Below are positions 25,901-33,735 of a stretch of 43,206 nucleotides of DNA, one piece after another (position 1 is the first letter of the stretch; the number at the start of each line of letters is the position of its first letter). The notes below the pieces were generated by a model. That model was given only the letters and a program-made list of their open reading frames with translations, did not search any database and was not told the origin of the DNA. This stretch comes from Methanosarcina sp. UBA5. GTDB lineage: Archaea; Halobacteriota; Methanosarcinia; Methanosarcinales; Methanosarcinaceae. The translations under genes and the position numbers were made by a program. The stretch lies in contig NZ_DAVG01000054.1 in the NCBI RefSeq assembly GCF_002505485.1, forward strand, positions 1 through 43,206, in the 5' to 3' direction.

Positions 25901-26969
25901 CTTTTTTTGAAAACGCGTCCCTGAAACCTATGTAAAAAGTATCATAGAGATAGGGTTTTTTACCAAAAGGATAAAATAAATTACCTGGATTCGGATCTAT
26001 TGGAATATCGTTACTGAATAAGCAATCAGCAATTACACTATGAGAAGTACTTTGTGAGTTTTGAAGATCGGCTGAATTTTTTTGAGGTGAAGTTAAAGCT
26101 CCTATGCTGTTTATTCTCAGATCCTTAAGACCTTCAATATTGGAATCTTTCAACTGGCACTTTAACCACCTGCTTTCAATCCCATTTAACTTCACCTTAT
26201 CAATTGATTTATTATCAGTGTCTAATATCAATCTCTTTTCTTCCAATCTGGCTGTTAGGAGCTGCCACTCTATTTTCTTGACCTCTTTACCATTTTCTTT
26301 GACTATGGATTCTACACTGTACTTCCATTCAACAAGCCCCTGTTCTGGATCAAGGTTTTTGAGTTCTGCCTCATCCAGTCCAAACTCAACGCTTATCTGC
26401 CCCTTTTGTACATTGAACAGGCTTTCGTCGCCAATATAAAGAATATGCTTCTGAAGGGAATCTCCTGCAAAGAGTTCTATTGTTTCTGCGCCGTTTACTG
26501 CAGCGGTGTGATTAAATATTTTATCTTTCCCTTTTTTTTCATCTTCTTTTATCACACCAATTACACTATATACAGATACTAACTTTGAGGGGGTTGCAAG
26601 GATATTTTTTTCGGTTTCAAAAATAACTGCTTTTCCATCAGGACCGTCGGCAGAAGCCTGCGTACAGGCCTCAAGAAGTACAGCTTCAGAAGTCCCTCCA
26701 CTGAGTATAAATGTAAGCGGAGCTCTTGCTGGACTTGCTGGAATTAGCGAGGCATTAACCATCTCGAGAAAAGAAAGAAAATGCTTTTTCGGAGCTTCAT
26801 TCAATCTGCTTGAGATCGAATCTACCATACCGGAAAAAATACTTGAAAGAACAATACCAAAGTCTTTCTCATCCTCTGTATTCCATTCAGGTACATAAAA
26901 AGGTGCTTTTTTCCGGATGTCCTGCATGGTTGCATCTGCATCGAGTTTGCAAATTTCAGGGACTTGCAT
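22950..26969 (-). CDS. Baseplate J-like protein, larger (Afp11-type)
   Basis: 1339 residues; predicted main wedge protein of the baseplate, which triggers sheath contraction in this class of machine. The N-terminus (ICKLDADATMQDIRKKAPFYVPEWNTED) and GIVLSSIFSGMVDSI match Afp11/Pvc11-type proteins; the C-terminal half has RVNDFLDSKSKDRHYTID, VSFGNGTRGMVPP, then a J-like end with DYEWLTKRASDQVAKVKAL and VTVVIVPES. Between about residues 570 and 790 a segment of about 120 residues is duplicated (PAIYFGFDKELKKGP / PAIYFGLDKELKNGP, then LDETAGFTKKG, and QYWIRAVV). A Ser/Asp-rich spacer lies near 375-400 (SSISGVDSSISGIDSS). Its ATG follows the gp25 stop by 4 bp. Confidence 0.9.
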   Translation of the reverse strand: MQVPEICKLDADATMQDIRKKAPFYVPEWNTEDEKDFGIVLSSIFSGMVDSISSRLNEAPKKHFLSFLEMVNASLIPASPARAPLTFILSGGTSEAVLLEACTQASADGPDGKAVIFETEKNILATPSKLVSVYSVIGVIKEDEKKGKDKIFNHTAAVNGAETIELFAGDSLQKHILYIGDESLFNVQKGQISVEFGLDEAELKNLDPEQGLVEWKYSVESIVKENGKEVKKIEWQLLTARLEEKRLILDTDNKSIDKVKLNGIESRWLKCQLKDSNIEGLKDLRINSIGALTSPQKNSADLQNSQSTSHSVIADCLFSNDIPIDPNPGNLFYPFGKKPYLYDTFYIGFRDAFSKKESEITLVLGLKPGRPSSTNKPDSSISGVDSSISGIDSSINEVDKPQLSWEFWDGESWSLLPVKGDEWEKNLCEKIESNESNEPKPTTYELTISRMPEFKLTRINGKENYWIRVRMVGGNYGKEYEIISSEEIVNAQGNKVSCAKVVPGHFFPPQITNLKINYKVNNNDTDGDNDSDTVQMEQPEYIFTENNLIFKSCLEELVKNKGFKPFDPLPDISPAIYFGFDKELKKGPFSLFINVDENIEYPETFLPKVKWQYLINTNPEIWGELEVLDETAGFTKKGMVQFNIPGKIQASGLFGLGDQYWIRAVVTGDFFTDTRDFINKMLISLYLEKLKEQEVESLFNSPPAIYFGLDKELKNGPINLSINLDESIEYPELFMPKVKWQYLAKEDPEVWEEFGVLDETAGFTKKGIVQFNIPGKMQTHELSCLGDQYWIRAVVMEESFPVTSDDIINQILTSFAMLDQVLTSLKVDSVQLKIRKIVKSSHFTKELLDYIQDFLTSSEYVRYFRGLRPAICTELENLNETLKRARARLELSQSEAVELNELKTHSLLKIQLKNQKSNVSVENKEDFKILNPNIFSGTDLKFPPKVRGFYLNSAWAVQSKTIHDELLGSGNGEVNQNLKFVNAPVISETIWINEFTTLSEKDRKKLLAESNRVKTIQDNKGNITEFWVKWTRVNDFLDSKSKDRHYTIDKTDGDVSFGNGTRGMVPPIGSDNIKATYSICGGKSGNFDASKISKLQSSIAFVDKVFNPIGSSGGTETEDIDALLKRAPIILKTIDRAMALEDYEWLTKRASDQVAKVKALSNFNSEGKFVTGWVTVVIVPESSSSKPIPSSELKRRVASYLKERCPAVVTLRVIPPCYIKIDVSAELITASIDAIPVIEKEARNKISKFLHPLTGSNEKDGWSFGCSICISDIYLILEQITDVDYVDKVIINLYEDSGFTGSSMKLTDESSVAKLPVYALPYSGEHEIAVKLKNTEKEG
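24590..25260 (-). repeat. Internal duplication in the large baseplate-J protein
   Basis: Two copies of a unit of about 120 residues: PAIYFG(F/L)DKELK, a (F/L)SLFIN or NLSINLDE stretch, PKVKWQYL, LDETAGFTKKG(M/I)VQFNIPGK, and LGDQYWIRAVV. The unit also appears in more divergent single form elsewhere in both J proteins. Confidence 0.8.
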
Positions 26970-26973
26970 CTGT

Positions 26974-27384
26974 TCACGTTCCTTCTTTTAAATAAAACGG
27001 ATATACAAGGTTAAATCGATTGTTTGTAGTGCGGATCTGGTAATCAATCTCCATCAATAATTTCCCCTCCTCAGAATCAGGTTCTGCTTTCACGCTAATT
27101 ACCTTTATTCGCGGCTCCCACATAATTAAAGCCTCACGCACTGCGTTTTCAATAAGGTGAAGATTAACAACATCCATGGAACAAAACACATATTCATGGA
27201 TTCCGCACCCAAAATCAGGTCTCATCAGGCGTTCTCCTTTGGCAGTACCGAGGATTATGAGTATAGCCTCTTTTATGTCCTCTTCATAACTGGAAACTCC
27301 CACCTTCCCTCTTGGATCCAGATTGAAAGGAAATTTCCATCCTTTTCCGAGAAAATCCTTACTAATTAGAATTCCTCCATTCAA
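26974..27384 (-). CDS. gp25-like baseplate wedge protein (Afp9-type)
   Basis: 136 residues, usual gp25/lysozyme-like wedge length. Typical features: GKGWKFPFNLDPRGKVGVSSYEEDIKEAI, the family core GTAKGERLMRPDFGCGIHEYVF, and WEPRIKVISV. gp25 proteins join the wedge to the first sheath ring. Residue E in GERLMRP is conserved for inter-subunit contacts in the family. It is the first gene after a 148-bp spacer following PAAR, so it may also have its own promoter. Confidence 0.92.
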   Translation of the reverse strand: MNGGILISKDFLGKGWKFPFNLDPRGKVGVSSYEEDIKEAILIILGTAKGERLMRPDFGCGIHEYVFCSMDVVNLHLIENAVREALIMWEPRIKVISVKAEPDSEEGKLLMEIDYQIRTTNNRFNLVYPFYLKEGT

Positions 27385-27532
27385 AGTTAAAAAAGAGTTT
27401 GTGCTTAGAAATAAAAAATATAATTAAATATTTGTTTAAGTTATAATATTGACGTTAGTCATTGACTAAATAAAACAATAGAATTATATATACTCTTCCA
27501 AAATGAAAACTTGAAGTTATTCTTAACTATTT
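27385..27532. other. 148-bp spacer between PAAR and gp25 genes
   Basis: AT-rich and unusually wide for this otherwise tightly packed operon. It contains TATA-like runs on the minus strand (for example near 27480-27490) and may hold an internal promoter for the baseplate/wedge half of the cluster. Confidence 0.4.
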
Positions 27533-27826
27533 CTAACCAATAAGTACTGTTGGAAGGCCTATTGCAATAATATTGGGTGGCCCGCTCTCAACGATGGTAT
27601 CACCCATGCGTGCAGCAGGTAGGTTGTTAATTAGAACTGTGAAGCTTCCTACGGCAACGACCCCTCCTACATGCGGCACAACTCCAGTAACAAGAGGACA
27701 TGCATGAGTATCTACTGCTGCTCTCCAGGCGGGCATTCCTCCGATTAATACGTTGACACTTCCAGGCCCCGGACCAAGAGGAGTCCCGTGGCTTGTTAAA
27801 TCTCCTACTCTGGCTGCTGGTGGCAT
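27533..27826 (-). CDS. PAAR-domain spike tip protein (Afp10-type)
   Basis: 97 residues, all of it a PAAR fold: MPPAARVGDLTSHGTPLGPG at the start, then VLIGGMPAWRA, HACPLV, VVPHVGGVV, VLINNLPAARMGDTI and PTVLIG. PAAR proteins sharpen the tip of the gp5/VgrG spike and bind one metal ion through His/Cys side chains; the His in TSHGTP, the His-x-Cys in THACP and the His in VPHVG are the likely ligands. It follows the gp5-like gene by 13 bp, as expected for its partner. Confidence 0.95.
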   Translation of the reverse strand: MPPAARVGDLTSHGTPLGPGPGSVNVLIGGMPAWRAAVDTHACPLVTGVVPHVGGVVAVGSFTVLINNLPAARMGDTIVESGPPNIIAIGLPTVLIG

Positions 27827-27839
27827 TCTGACATCTCCT

Positions 27840-28724
27840 TTAATTAATTTTTACCAGGCTTCCCTGGAGAGTTAAAATACCTGAGGATTTAATAGTCATC
27901 ATCCCTCCAGCTTCGATCTCAATATTCGGGGCTTTCAGGCTGAGTTTTAACTGGCTGGATATAGCTATCGAATTAGCAACAGAATCTATAGTAATCGAGT
28001 TACTTCCACTTTTAATCTCGATTTTCATCTGGCCGGACATAGCTATAGAGTTATTGTCAGAATCTATTATAATCGAGTTATTTCCGCTTTTGATATCGAT
28101 TTTTTTCTGGCCGGACATAGTTATCGAGTTCGCGTCAGAATCTATTACAATAGAGTTATTTCCGCTGTTTGCATCGATTTTTCTCTGGGCAGAGATAGTT
28201 ATCGAGTTTTCGGGAGAATCTATCAAAATCGAGTTATTCCCGCTTTTATCCAATATCTCAATCTTTTCTTCGTCACTTGTGTCGTCAAGAAATATCTTAT
28301 GACCTGCTTTTGTATGAATTTCGATGTTTTCTTTATTATCTTCGTCATTAAAAATAAGCTCATGCCCACTTCGTGATTTTATCTTTCTTATGTTATTCTT
28401 GCCGTCGGAGTTAGTCTCAGGAGGTTTATCGACCCCATTCCAGAGAGCTCCGATTACATATGGGCGATTAATGTTTCCATGTTCAAAAGCAACCAGCACT
28501 TCATCCCCTACCTCTGGAAGGAAAAAACTCCCACGCACTCCCCCCGCCATGAATGTGGTCATACGTATCCAGTCGGTTTCATTATTATCTGAGAACCATG
28601 GAAATTTTACTTTCAGTCTTCCAAGTTCGTCGGGGTCCTTATTGTTCGTAACAATACCAGCCACAACACCATAAGTTCTTCCAACAGCTTTATTTCCATC
28701 TCCCAGTGCATCCAGAATACTCAT
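27840..28724 (-). CDS. gp5/VgrG-like baseplate spike with beta-helix repeats (Afp8 C-terminal half)
   Basis: 294 residues. The N-terminal OB fold is clear: GVVAGIVTNNKDPDELGRLKV, KFPWFSDNNETDWIRM, FFLPEVGDEVLVAFEHGN and RPYVIGALWNG. A beta-helix stalk follows, including four tandem 26-residue units built on SGNNSIxIDSxxNSIxxSxQxKI. It ends with a Gly/Ile-rich segment. The spike trimerises, sits on the hub at the tube tip and carries the PAAR protein. No enzymatic domain is attached. In Afp this part is fused with the gpD-like hub; here hub and spike are separate neighbouring genes, one base apart. Confidence 0.93.
   Translation of the reverse strand: MSILDALGDGNKAVGRTYGVVAGIVTNNKDPDELGRLKVKFPWFSDNNETDWIRMTTFMAGGVRGSFFLPEVGDEVLVAFEHGNINRPYVIGALWNGVDKPPETNSDGKNNIRKIKSRSGHELIFNDEDNKENIEIHTKAGHKIFLDDTSDEEKIEILDKSGNNSILIDSPENSITISAQRKIDANSGNNSIVIDSDANSITMSGQKKIDIKSGNNSIIIDSDNNSIAMSGQMKIEIKSGSNSITIDSVANSIAISSQLKLSLKAPNIEIEAGGMMTIKSSGILTLQGSLVKIN
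27934..28245 (-). repeat. Four tandem 26-residue (78-bp) spike repeats
   Basis: Units begin SGNNSILIDS, SGNNSIVIDS, SGNNSIIIDS and SGSNSITIDS with constant length and a regular alternation of hydrophobic residues, as in trimeric beta-helix stalks. Confidence 0.9.
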
Positions 28725-28725
28725 A

Positions 28726-29805
28726 TTATAGCCTCTTAACCGTTTTACTTATCACTGAAAACTGAGTTCTATAGCCGCTATCGTCTATGGTGTGAGTAGT
28801 TTCTTTCACGTAGTACTTACCATTGAATCGCGCTCCCATTTTATTAAGAATAACATTAACACCTGTTCTTATCTGTGGTAGTCCAATACACACCACAGTA
28901 CCCTCGATAAAGGTATAACTTGCTTTGTTCAATTCTGCCTTAGCGATTTCATCAGCATGTTCTTTTGAGTTTACAACGATGTCTGTTATTACTTTCTTTT
29001 GTATAGAATTAGAAAATACTTTAGTAAGTAAAGCCAGTAACTCTCCCTCTGCCTTCGCTTTTCCTATAAAAGATGCATTTGGGTCTTGCAGATTATGTCC
29101 TCTTACCTCTACCTCAGCGAGTAATCCAGTAGTTTTCATAATTGGATTAAAACTGATAATATCTTTCCCAAGTTCCAGTGTAAAGATTTCCTTATTTTTG
29201 TCTTTTGGCTTAACAAAATACATTTTCTGTTCCTTAATATCAAAATTAAACCCAATTCTATCTTTTATATTGTTTAGAAAAGCGTAGTATGTTTCTTTAT
29301 TGTCCTTACGAATAAATTTTTCGAATTCCCTAGTATCATCTACCTCACACTCTAATCCTGCTTCCTGAGCAATCATTCTAGCTATGTCGCTATATGTTTT
29401 ATCAACAAAAGTTTTTTCAGGTGTAGCCCGTTTCATAAAATCGTATGAAGGGTCCTGACCTCCTATTGTAAGTGTGGGTGTTTCGCTCGCAAAAAAACTT
29501 GGCTGAAGACTTGTTATTTTCCCATTTACCATAGTATGCAGGGTACTTCCATATCCAATTTTTATAGTTATCTTATTTCCAACATAAAAGCGGGTATCAT
29601 CAATCCATCTAAATGTCTGGGTATTCATGTCGAACTCGTCGTGAAGCGTTAACTCGAAATTCGCTCCTTCATCGAGTTTTTCATTTACTTTTATATTGAT
29701 AATTTCTTTAGAAATGTTCACACCCAATTTTTTACCCTCAATCTCAACATCAAATCTTGGAGCATAAAAGTTAAGATTTTCTTTTGCCAGGTTTTCCAGC
29801 GTCAC
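28726..29805 (-). CDS. gpD/VgrG N-terminal-like hub protein (phage late control D family)
   Basis: 359 residues. Visible family segments: FYAPRFDVEIEGKKL, ELTLHDEFD, GNKITIKIGYGS, MVNGKITSLQPSF, TLTIGGQDPSYDFMKR, YSDIARMIAQEAGL, and YYVKETTHTIDDSGYRTQFS at the end. The protein forms the trimeric hub that adapts the six-fold tube to the three-fold spike. It lies between the LysM protein and the spike gene with spacings of 7 and 1 bp, so the three are translationally coupled. Confidence 0.9.
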   Translation of the reverse strand: MTLENLAKENLNFYAPRFDVEIEGKKLGVNISKEIINIKVNEKLDEGANFELTLHDEFDMNTQTFRWIDDTRFYVGNKITIKIGYGSTLHTMVNGKITSLQPSFFASETPTLTIGGQDPSYDFMKRATPEKTFVDKTYSDIARMIAQEAGLECEVDDTREFEKFIRKDNKETYYAFLNNIKDRIGFNFDIKEQKMYFVKPKDKNKEIFTLELGKDIISFNPIMKTTGLLAEVEVRGHNLQDPNASFIGKAKAEGELLALLTKVFSNSIQKKVITDIVVNSKEHADEIAKAELNKASYTFIEGTVVCIGLPQIRTGVNVILNKMGARFNGKYYVKETTHTIDDSGYRTQFSVISKTVKRL

Positions 29806-29812
29806 AGTAAAC

Positions 29813-30487
29813 TCACTCCTTTACAGGAATTATTAGCCTCTGACCAGGGTTCAAAATTCTGGGATTCTCAATATTGTTCTTTTTGGCAATCAGCCTCCAG
29901 TCTTCCGGACTTCCGTATTCTTTAGCCGCTATTGCCCAGAGGCTGTCTCCCTGAGTGACTACCCAGCTTTTTGTCAGGTCAGAAGATTGCGGGTTAATCT
30001 CTTTAACTTGTGCCTCTACTTCTCTGTATTCCTTCATGGTAACGTTTAGTGTTGCTCTTACAGGAGTTCCGTTCGAAAGGAACATAGTAAATTTCTTGCT
30101 AACTTTTTCAATGATACACTGAAAAATAAAAGCTCCCCAGACAAATAGGCAGATTGGAGGAGCATGCAAATCAGAGTCAATATCCATCAAACCCTTTTTA
30201 GGAGACTGGTTGTTTAATGTATTTCCGGCTTCCCATCCTGTAATTATATCTGTGTATGTACGTACATCTTCTCTTTTTTCGTATGTATCAAAAAATAGGT
30301 CAACAGTAACTAATCTTGCATTTCCTCTCACAAATTGGAATATTGGTGACTCAAGACCAGGTATATTTACCTCAGCAAAATGATTACTCTTTTCAATATT
30401 CAATTCTTTGGGGTTGAACAGGCACTCAAGAAATTTCACAGAAGGATTATCTTTTGTTGCAAAATAGGCTTTTTCTAATTTACCCAT
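29813..30487 (-). CDS. LysM-domain baseplate protein (Afp7-type)
   Basis: 224 residues. The N-terminal part (EKAYFATKDNPSVKFLECLF, NPKELNIEKSNHF, ARLVTVDLFFDTYEKREDV, FIFQCIIEKV) is the usual eCIS/gp53-like baseplate domain; residues 175-224 are a LysM domain (VTQGDSLWAIAAKEYGS, DWRLIAKKNNIENP, LNPGQRLIIP). In these machines the LysM part contacts other baseplate proteins instead of necessarily binding cell wall. The stop is directly followed on the left by the gpD-like gene; its start abuts the 859-residue gene with no spacing. Confidence 0.92.
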   Translation of the reverse strand: MGKLEKAYFATKDNPSVKFLECLFNPKELNIEKSNHFAEVNIPGLESPIFQFVRGNARLVTVDLFFDTYEKREDVRTYTDIITGWEAGNTLNNQSPKKGLMDIDSDLHAPPICLFVWGAFIFQCIIEKVSKKFTMFLSNGTPVRATLNVTMKEYREVEAQVKEINPQSSDLTKSWVVTQGDSLWAIAAKEYGSPEDWRLIAKKNNIENPRILNPGQRLIIPVKE

Positions 30488-33067
30488 TTATATTCCTCTT
30501 CTCTCTCTTTCCATTCTTATTGTCCTTTCAAGATTTTGATAGACCTGAGACGAAATTCGATTTATATCGAGATACTTTTTTATATCCGCCTCTCCAAAAA
30601 CATGTACTGTTTTCTCTGACACTGACTTTTTTGTTTCTATAATGATTCTTTTAATCTGTTCTATCTCCTGTTCTATATGCCCCTGATCCTGAAACACCAG
30701 ACTTTCAGGTCTCATTTTATAGTTATGATTGCTCTGAACATAACCGGGTGTTCCGTGCCCAGAGCTGCCATAATTATTTTTTATTAAAGGTCCATTAAAA
30801 GCTACCCAACTTGATTCTTTAAAAAAACGTCTATTCATACCGGGTTTCTTATTAGACAAAAAATTGTCCTGCAAAAAAACTGCAGGTAATTTGCCTTTAA
30901 AGAAAGGCTGATTTTTAAGTACACTTTTTTTGTTGAAAAAAGGAGAGTGTCTGGTAATATTTAATGACTCATAGTTTTTATTCGCTCTAAACACTTGTGA
31001 ATTTAAAATTTTCTCATTGATTTTAGAGTTTAATACCTGAGAACTAACTTTTGCGGCTCCGGAATAAGTTGAGTTAGCTACCTGTTGATAATAGACAGGA
31101 TTTTCAGACCGAAGTTGTGGCTTTAGTATTCTATTTGAGTTAGTTATTTTATTTCCAGCCTTAAAGACTAAATATTTTAGAAATGGGTCGTGGTGGGTAT
31201 GAGTAGTTGAGAATCGAAAAGGACGGAATCTATCAAAATACCTGTCAATTACAGTGAGCACACTCACCTTTTCGGAATTGATCAATAACTCACGTACACG
31301 ACCTGTTTTTCGATTAAGTGATAAAATGTCTGGAAAAATTGTACGAGTTTTTTGAGAATAAAAATCATGGTTTACAGGTAAAAATGGTGACTTTAGTATT
31401 TTGTTTGAGTTATTTGTAATATTTTCCGCCCTAAAAATAAAAGGTTTAAAAAGCGAAAAAACTGAGTTTTTCTTTGTAGCGATATTTTCAGTTAGAAATT
31501 TGTTTGTGAAAGTATTTCCAGTTAAAAAAAACTCTGACCCTTCATAAAATCCTTGTGGAATCTTGAATACTGCCTGAGACACATACACGTTAGATGTATA
31601 ATTCACATTCATGGCATCTTTTTGCCTGGTTATCGATTTAAGGCAGTTTTTTTCAGTGTTTAACCGTGAGAAAATTTCTTTAATAACAGGAATATTTTTG
31701 ACAACTAAAGAATGTATGAAAGAGGGTATGATATTTTTATTCCCTGACTGATTCGAAGGTGATTTATCCTCAGACAAAGACCAGGACTTGAGCGTATTTT
31801 CGTTACCATTTAAAGTAGAATTCCCTGCAATATTTAACAATCTATAGCAAATTTTCGTTCCAGATATTTGCAAGTTGAAAATTTCCATATTGTTGTCAAA
31901 ACTCAATATTTTTGAATTCCGGGTAAAAATATTCGGAGAAATCGTAAGAGCTTTTTGTTGATAAAAAGCACTGCTTGAAGGTGAAAAAATTGATTTTGTT
32001 GTTTTATTTGAGTCATTTGTTACATTTTCAGCCTTAAATGTTAAAGATTTTAAAAACAGAAAAAACGGAATTTTATTTGCAGAGATATTTCGAGTTAGAA
32101 AATGCTCTGACGGTACATGATGCTCCTGTGGAATCTTGAGTGATGTTAGAAATATCTTCGGTACGTAATCAGTACGCTGAACATTTTTTATCTGAAATGT
32201 CGATTGAAATACTTTTTTTTCAGCATTTAACCCTGAGATTTCTCCTCCTGCAACAGGAATATTTTTCACAGCTAAAGAGGGTATGAAAGAGGATATGGTA
32301 TTTTGCTTTCCGAAATCATTAGAAGAGGAACCATTCTCAAACATATACAAAAACTTGAGAGTTTTTTCGTTATTAATTAAGATGAAACTACTTGCAGTAT
32401 TTAACAACCTGTACCAGATTTTCCTCCCAGATATTTGTGAGTTCAAAATTTTAATATTATTTTCATAACTTAATATATAACTTAATATTTTTGAATTCCG
32501 GATAAAAACATCCGGAGAAATCGTAAGAGTTTTTTGTTGAGAAAAAACAGTGCTTGCAGATGAAAATAATGAATTTAGTATTTTATTTGAGTTATTTGCT
32601 GCATTTCCAGCTCTAAAAATTAAAGATTTTAATAACGAAAAAACCGGAGTTTTATTTGCAGAGATATTTTCAGTTAGAAAATGCCCTGACCTTATATGAT
32701 ACTCATGTGGGATCTTGAATGAAGTTAGAAATATCTTAGGAACATCTTCAGTACTCTGAACATTTTTTAGCTTGAATATTGATTGAAGGTGTTTTTTTTC
32801 AGAATTTAACCCTGAAATTCTTCGTCCCGTAACAGAAATATTTCTTATAATCAAAACAGGTGCAATATTTTGCTGATTCAGACAAAACCTGAAATTCAGA
32901 ATCATACTAATTTTTTCAGGAAAAAAATATCCTCTTTTTTTGAAAAAAATCATTGTGGGAAACTTGGAAGTATTCTTTCTGCCAGTATGATGTTTTTGCA
33001 TAATTTTGCGGCAAAAACTGGTGGAACCTGATATTGTAGTTATAGTTTTTATAACAGACAAGCTCAT
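30488..33067 (-). CDS. 859-residue repeat protein of the injection system, possible tape-measure candidate
   Basis: I recognise only the end: residues about 798-859 (HIEQEIEQIKRIIIET, then YLDINRISSQVYQNLERTI and RMERERRGI) match the short conserved terminus found on proteins at this place in other eCIS loci. The other 800 residues are unusual: rich in Asn, Ser, Lys, Ile and Phe, almost without Gly, with about 190-residue repeats (75-266, 267-455, about 456-628) and a partial fourth (about 629-720). Shared segments include KNIPV, SGLN-EKK, KIP, FLT-N, FRAEN-TNNSNKIL, QQK-LTISP, RNSKILS and LQISG. Its ATG overlaps the tube-2 stop (ATGA). The position after tube genes suggests a tape measure; a baseplate-associated role is the alternative. 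Confidence 0.6.
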   Translation of the reverse strand: MSLSVIKTITTISGSTSFCRKIMQKHHTGRKNTSKFPTMIFFKKRGYFFPEKISMILNFRFCLNQQNIAPVLIIRNISVTGRRISGLNSEKKHLQSIFKLKNVQSTEDVPKIFLTSFKIPHEYHIRSGHFLTENISANKTPVFSLLKSLIFRAGNAANNSNKILNSLFSSASTVFSQQKTLTISPDVFIRNSKILSYILSYENNIKILNSQISGRKIWYRLLNTASSFILINNEKTLKFLYMFENGSSSNDFGKQNTISSFIPSLAVKNIPVAGGEISGLNAEKKVFQSTFQIKNVQRTDYVPKIFLTSLKIPQEHHVPSEHFLTRNISANKIPFFLFLKSLTFKAENVTNDSNKTTKSIFSPSSSAFYQQKALTISPNIFTRNSKILSFDNNMEIFNLQISGTKICYRLLNIAGNSTLNGNENTLKSWSLSEDKSPSNQSGNKNIIPSFIHSLVVKNIPVIKEIFSRLNTEKNCLKSITRQKDAMNVNYTSNVYVSQAVFKIPQGFYEGSEFFLTGNTFTNKFLTENIATKKNSVFSLFKPFIFRAENITNNSNKILKSPFLPVNHDFYSQKTRTIFPDILSLNRKTGRVRELLINSEKVSVLTVIDRYFDRFRPFRFSTTHTHHDPFLKYLVFKAGNKITNSNRILKPQLRSENPVYYQQVANSTYSGAAKVSSQVLNSKINEKILNSQVFRANKNYESLNITRHSPFFNKKSVLKNQPFFKGKLPAVFLQDNFLSNKKPGMNRRFFKESSWVAFNGPLIKNNYGSSGHGTPGYVQSNHNYKMRPESLVFQDQGHIEQEIEQIKRIIIETKKSVSEKTVHVFGEADIKKYLDINRISSQVYQNLERTIRMERERRGI
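30908..32845 (-). repeat. Long tandem repeats of about 190 residues (about 570 bp)
   Basis: Three full units and one partial inside the 859-residue protein. Units 1 and 2 are most alike (VPKIFLTSFKIP versus VPKIFLTSLKIP, SANKTPVFSLLKSLIFRAGN versus SANKIPFFLFLKSLTFKAEN). Unit 3 is more diverged and has an insertion near its FLT motif. The DNA is very AT-rich. Confidence 0.85.
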
Positions 33068-33531
33068 TTTGTATCCTTCATGATTCCATTATGTGCCAGT
33101 TCGACGGTCTCAAAAGCTACAGTATTACTATCAGCTTTAAAGTCCGGTCCAGTCCATTTTACAGGATATGCATTTTCTAAGGTCCAGCGCCACTTTTCTT
33201 TTTCGCCAGTGATATCCATCAATATGATTGTCACGTTTTTACGTGTGAATTGTCCACTGATTACATCCTGATACCATTTCCAGATTTCATCCTGGTCTGT
33301 AATTCCCCTTTTGAGGACAATATGCTGATATTTTGTCCTTTTAGGTAGTTGGTGTACAAAGTGATTGACACCACCCTCTTCATAAGGCTCTGTCTCGGTC
33401 TCAATCTGAAGTCCGGTTACTTCGGAAGCATGAGTTGTCATTATTCCATCAATTTCCACCTTAAATCGAAAAGACATTAGAGGGTCTATTTTTCGTTCTG
33501 TGTGGGTAGAATTAGAGTTACCATCAGGCAT
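33064..33531 (-). CDS. Inner tube protein 2 (Afp5-type, T4 gp19-like)
   Basis: 155 residues. The hallmark pattern of tube proteins is present: PLMSFRFKVEIDGI, VTGLQIETETEPYEEGG, RTKYQHIVLKRGI, DEIWKWYQDVISG, VTIILMDITGEKEKWRW, AYPVKWTGPDFKADSNTVAFETVELAHNG. It is the second of two tube paralogues and, as in Afp5, the one encoded nearest the baseplate genes, so it may form the ring at the tube/baseplate junction. Good Shine-Dalgarno GGAGGT six bases before the ATG. Overlaps the next gene by 4 bp. Confidence 0.93.
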   Translation of the reverse strand: MPDGNSNSTHTERKIDPLMSFRFKVEIDGIMTTHASEVTGLQIETETEPYEEGGVNHFVHQLPKRTKYQHIVLKRGITDQDEIWKWYQDVISGQFTRKNVTIILMDITGEKEKWRWTLENAYPVKWTGPDFKADSNTVAFETVELAHNGIMKDTK

Positions 33532-33543
33532 CTAGTACCTCCA

Positions 33544-33735
33544 TTATTCAACTTCCAGAATACTTCTCTGTTTTTCTCCTGATAGACGCCGGTTTATTTT
33601 TGAGATTTCTTCACACCAGCGCTGCCTGTCCCTGTGTTCCAAATTCATTATATCCTCATGTGACCAGTGAAAATGATATGCAATAAAAGCTACCTCCTCG
33701 TAAAGAGTGGCGAGGGGGTAGCGAGTTATTCCCCC
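33544..33735 (-). CDS. DUF6760-like small tail protein, frame lacks a start codon (possible -1 frameshift product)
   Basis: The frame reads RYPLATLYEEVAFIAYHFHW, then SHEDIMNLEHRDRQRWCEE and ISKINRR to a TAA at 33544-33546: unmistakably the small DUF6760-type protein found in eCIS loci. But no ATG, GTG or TTG precedes the conserved part. Upstream, this frame is closed by a TGA at 33745-33747, and the only way in is the -1 frame of the preceding gene, over a run of five G just before that gene's TAA (33726-33728). I therefore propose a ribosomal -1 shift giving a fused protein, or start at a non-standard codon (ATA at 33728-33730). Confidence 0.7.
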   Translation of the reverse strand, partial: GGITRYPLATLYEEVAFIAYHFHWSHEDIMNLEHRDRQRWCEEISKINRRLSGEKQRSILEVE

